Shown here piece after piece: positions 39,598-41,298 of a stretch of 41,298 nucleotides of DNA. Source of the stretch: a virus. Location: positions 1 through 41,298 of the IMG/VR virus record IMGVR_UViG_3300042691_043531. One strand, written 5' to 3'. The notes under the pieces are model-generated. The model saw nothing but the letters and a program-made list of their open reading frames with translations, had not been told where the DNA came from and ran no database searches. The position numbers were made by a program, and so were the translations under genes. Each line of letters opens with the position of its first letter. The first letter of the stretch is position 1.

Positions 39598-40292
39598 GAG
39601 CCGGAGATTTTGTAAAAGGCAATGTTGCATATAATAGACAACTAAGTCCAGTTGCCTGGTCGGGCGATGAATTACGATTGCCAGTTAAAGTAGCTTTGCT
39701 AAGAGCAGCCAAGTTCTTTACTGACTATTTGGATATTCCTGATTTTCGTGTAATTGATGTAGTGCTAACTGGTAGTATGGCAAATTATAATTACACCAAA
39801 TTCAGTGACTTCGATTTACATGTCGTGACCAGCTACAGTGAATTAGAATGTGATGATTTGGCTGAAGCATTTTATCGTGCCAAGAAATCTATTTGGAACG
39901 ACAGGCATGACATAACCATTGGTGGTCATGATGTGGAACTGTATGTGGAAGATGTAGAACAACCTCCTGTGAGTGCAGGTGTTTACAGTTTGTTACAAGA
40001 TCGTTGGTTAAAGCGTCCAGAATACAATCCTCCTAGTATAGATGATAGAGCAATAAATTTAAAAGTGTCAGATCTAGCCAAACAAATTGATGTTGCAGTA
40101 GACCGTGCCGATGATCCTGCGGATATATCCCGTATCACTGACAAATTGAGAAAGATGCGTCGTTCAGGCTTGGATACCACTGGCGAGTTTGGTGTTGAAA
40201 ATCTAACTTATAAAATATTACGTAACCTAGGTTACCTAGACAAATTAGAAACAGAATTTAACAAACAGCAGGATCGGGCTATAAGCATATGA
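39594..40292 (+). CDS. Nucleotidyltransferase-like protein
   Basis: A 232-residue protein. LTGSMANYNYTKFSDFDLHV has the pol-beta superfamily motif G60-S61 with S71-D72-x-D74, and E115 in GGHDVELYVED is a plausible third acid. The family transfers nucleotides to proteins, RNA or small molecules. It lies between the metalloprotease-like gene and the amidoligase, joined to both by four-base overlaps. The target is unknown. Confidence 0.8.
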   Translation: MRAGDFVKGNVAYNRQLSPVAWSGDELRLPVKVALLRAAKFFTDYLDIPDFRVIDVVLTGSMANYNYTKFSDFDLHVVTSYSELECDDLAEAFYRAKKSIWNDRHDITIGGHDVELYVEDVEQPPVSAGVYSLLQDRWLKRPEYNPPSIDDRAINLKVSDLAKQIDVAVDRADDPADISRITDKLRKMRRSGLDTTGEFGVENLTYKILRNLGYLDKLETEFNKQQDRAISI

Positions 40293-41298
40293 GATATCGT
40301 GAATTTGAACTAACTGAAGATGAATTGTTTGAGCTCAAAATGAGTCCAACCAATCTTGCAAAAATGGCCAAGAACATTGATGCCAGAGTGGGCATGGAAT
40401 TTGAACTTATTGTTCCTAATACAGAAGTTGAAGATGAAGAATTTGATCCTGAGCCAGATTACGGTGCAGATGAAAGTTTTCCTATGGGACCAGGTTGGCA
40501 GCGTGATGTTATAGATTTTTTCCGTGGCGGCGAGGTAAGCAACAGCACTAGGTCAATACAAAGAGCCATTGACGAACTAAATGAAAATTTTTATGAGTGG
40601 GTCGGCGAGCAAGAAGAAGAGTTTTTAGCATCCAACGAAGGTCAAGAAAGAGCCATAGAAATCGCTACCAGCAATGTAAGCAGAGACGATTTTGAAACAG
40701 ACGAAGAATATGAAACCGCAGTTCGCGAATACCTGACAGACAATGAAGACGATATTAGAGATGAATTAATAGACGAATTCCGCGATGATCTTGATAGCAA
40801 GTTTGAGGAATGGCTAGACGACAACGGTATTGGTATGATGAGTGATTTCGCCAATGAACACAGCCTAGAATGGCCATACTGGACACAACCAGATGATTTC
40901 TATGGCAGCAGCGGTCTTAGTATTAACGCTGTAGCAGATGACTTCGGCCAAGTAATAGGTCGCCCGGTTAATGCTAGTACCAGTTATCACGGTGCTTATA
41001 GACAACCTGGACACTATGTGGTAGAGCCAGACTCAAGCCTACACGGCGACGAACCCGGTGATGGCGGATTGGAGTTTGTTAGCCCTCCACTCACAGTGGC
41101 GGAAATGTTAGAGGACATAGACAAAGTGGCTGCATGGGCTGGTAGAGCAGGTGCCTATACCAACAAAAGTACTGGCTTGCACATGAATGTGAGTGTGCCC
41201 GGTCAAAAAAATCTAGACTTTGTTAAGTTGGCCATGTTCTTGGGCGACAACTATATCTTAGAACAATTTGGTCGTGCGGGTAATAGCTATTGTAAAAG
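40289..41298 (+). CDS. Amidoligase-like protein, 3' end beyond the window
   Basis: At least 336 residues; the frame is open to the window edge. It starts at ATG in a four-base overlap with the nucleotidyltransferase. VGMEFELI (about 34-41) is the start of the amidoligase (GCS-like) fold. A long acidic region (about 45-180) follows, then the core YVVEPDSSLHGDE, GLEFVSPPLTVAEML and GLHMNVSVPG. The family forms amide bonds between amino acids or peptides, often in phages next to nucleotidyltransferases and proteases. The C-terminal part is not visible, so completeness cannot be judged. Confidence 0.8.
   Translation, partial: MRYREFELTEDELFELKMSPTNLAKMAKNIDARVGMEFELIVPNTEVEDEEFDPEPDYGADESFPMGPGWQRDVIDFFRGGEVSNSTRSIQRAIDELNENFYEWVGEQEEEFLASNEGQERAIEIATSNVSRDDFETDEEYETAVREYLTDNEDDIRDELIDEFRDDLDSKFEEWLDDNGIGMMSDFANEHSLEWPYWTQPDDFYGSSGLSINAVADDFGQVIGRPVNASTSYHGAYRQPGHYVVEPDSSLHGDEPGDGGLEFVSPPLTVAEMLEDIDKVAAWAGRAGAYTNKSTGLHMNVSVPGQKNLDFVKLAMFLGDNYILEQFGRAGNSYCK

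Overview
This window is almost certainly part of a large T4-like tailed phage genome from an aquatic habitat, AT-rich by eye. The signs are dense packing with 1-30 base overlaps, many tiny hypothetical genes, virion-type structural genes, a DexA-like exonuclease, UvsE, a phage-type amidoligase cluster, and repeated TATAAATA/TAAATA boxes that match the T4-family late promoter. Near-perfect sigma70 promoters (TTGACA-N17-TATAAT type) are also present. I saw no tRNA, rRNA, CRISPR array or insertion sequence. The host is not shown directly. An RTX/DUF4214 gene, host-like chaperones and envelope lipoproteins point to a Gram-negative, perhaps proteobacterial, host (inference).

Layout. 1-3.8 kb: a membrane protein, a small acidic protein coupled to a twitch-domain radical SAM enzyme, and a convergent B12-binding radical SAM enzyme. 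3.9-5.7 kb: a large TIM-barrel-like/RTX/DUF4214 protein that looks acquired. 5.8-7.5 kb: small proteins ending at a strong terminator. 7.5-12.2 kb: late genes, including an ILEI-domain protein, a long structural protein and a coiled-coil membrane protein. 12.2-17.35 kb: a proteostasis island with ribosomal protein bS21, GroES, GroEL, DnaK, Hsp20 and ClpS. 17.35-20.4 kb: a cytidylyltransferase, a DexA-like exonuclease and small proteins, including two tiny HTH-like genes. 20.4-29.4 kb: a modification region with two 2OG-Fe(II) oxygenases, a D,D-carboxypeptidase, a glycosyltransferase-like protein, a UDP-sugar dehydrogenase, an amidinotransferase, a fibre-like protein and a second twitch radical SAM enzyme. 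29.4-32.0 kb: nine tiny overlapping genes, most sharing one C-terminal motif. 32.0-35.2 kb: UvsE, a second glycosyltransferase-like gene, a membrane protein with three EF-hand-like loops, and a phasin-like protein. 35.2-38.0 kb: small proteins, then a series of lipoproteins including an entericidin-like one. 38.0-41.3 kb: a deoxyribonucleotidase, a metalloprotease-like protein, a nucleotidyltransferase and an amidoligase that runs off the end.

Two patterns go beyond gene content. First, groES, dnaK and hsp20 each have a similar 5' leader: a late-promoter box (degenerate at hsp20), a hairpin at the expected RNA 5' end with the same bulged-G/CC:GG/short-loop top, then an ACTTGCTTA-type box running into AAGGAG. 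This looks like a phage chaperone regulon. Second, several promoters place the expected transcription start on or next to the ATG, which predicts leaderless mRNAs. They occur with both late-type and sigma70-type promoters, and one of the genes concerned encodes bS21, a ribosomal protein tied to translation initiation.
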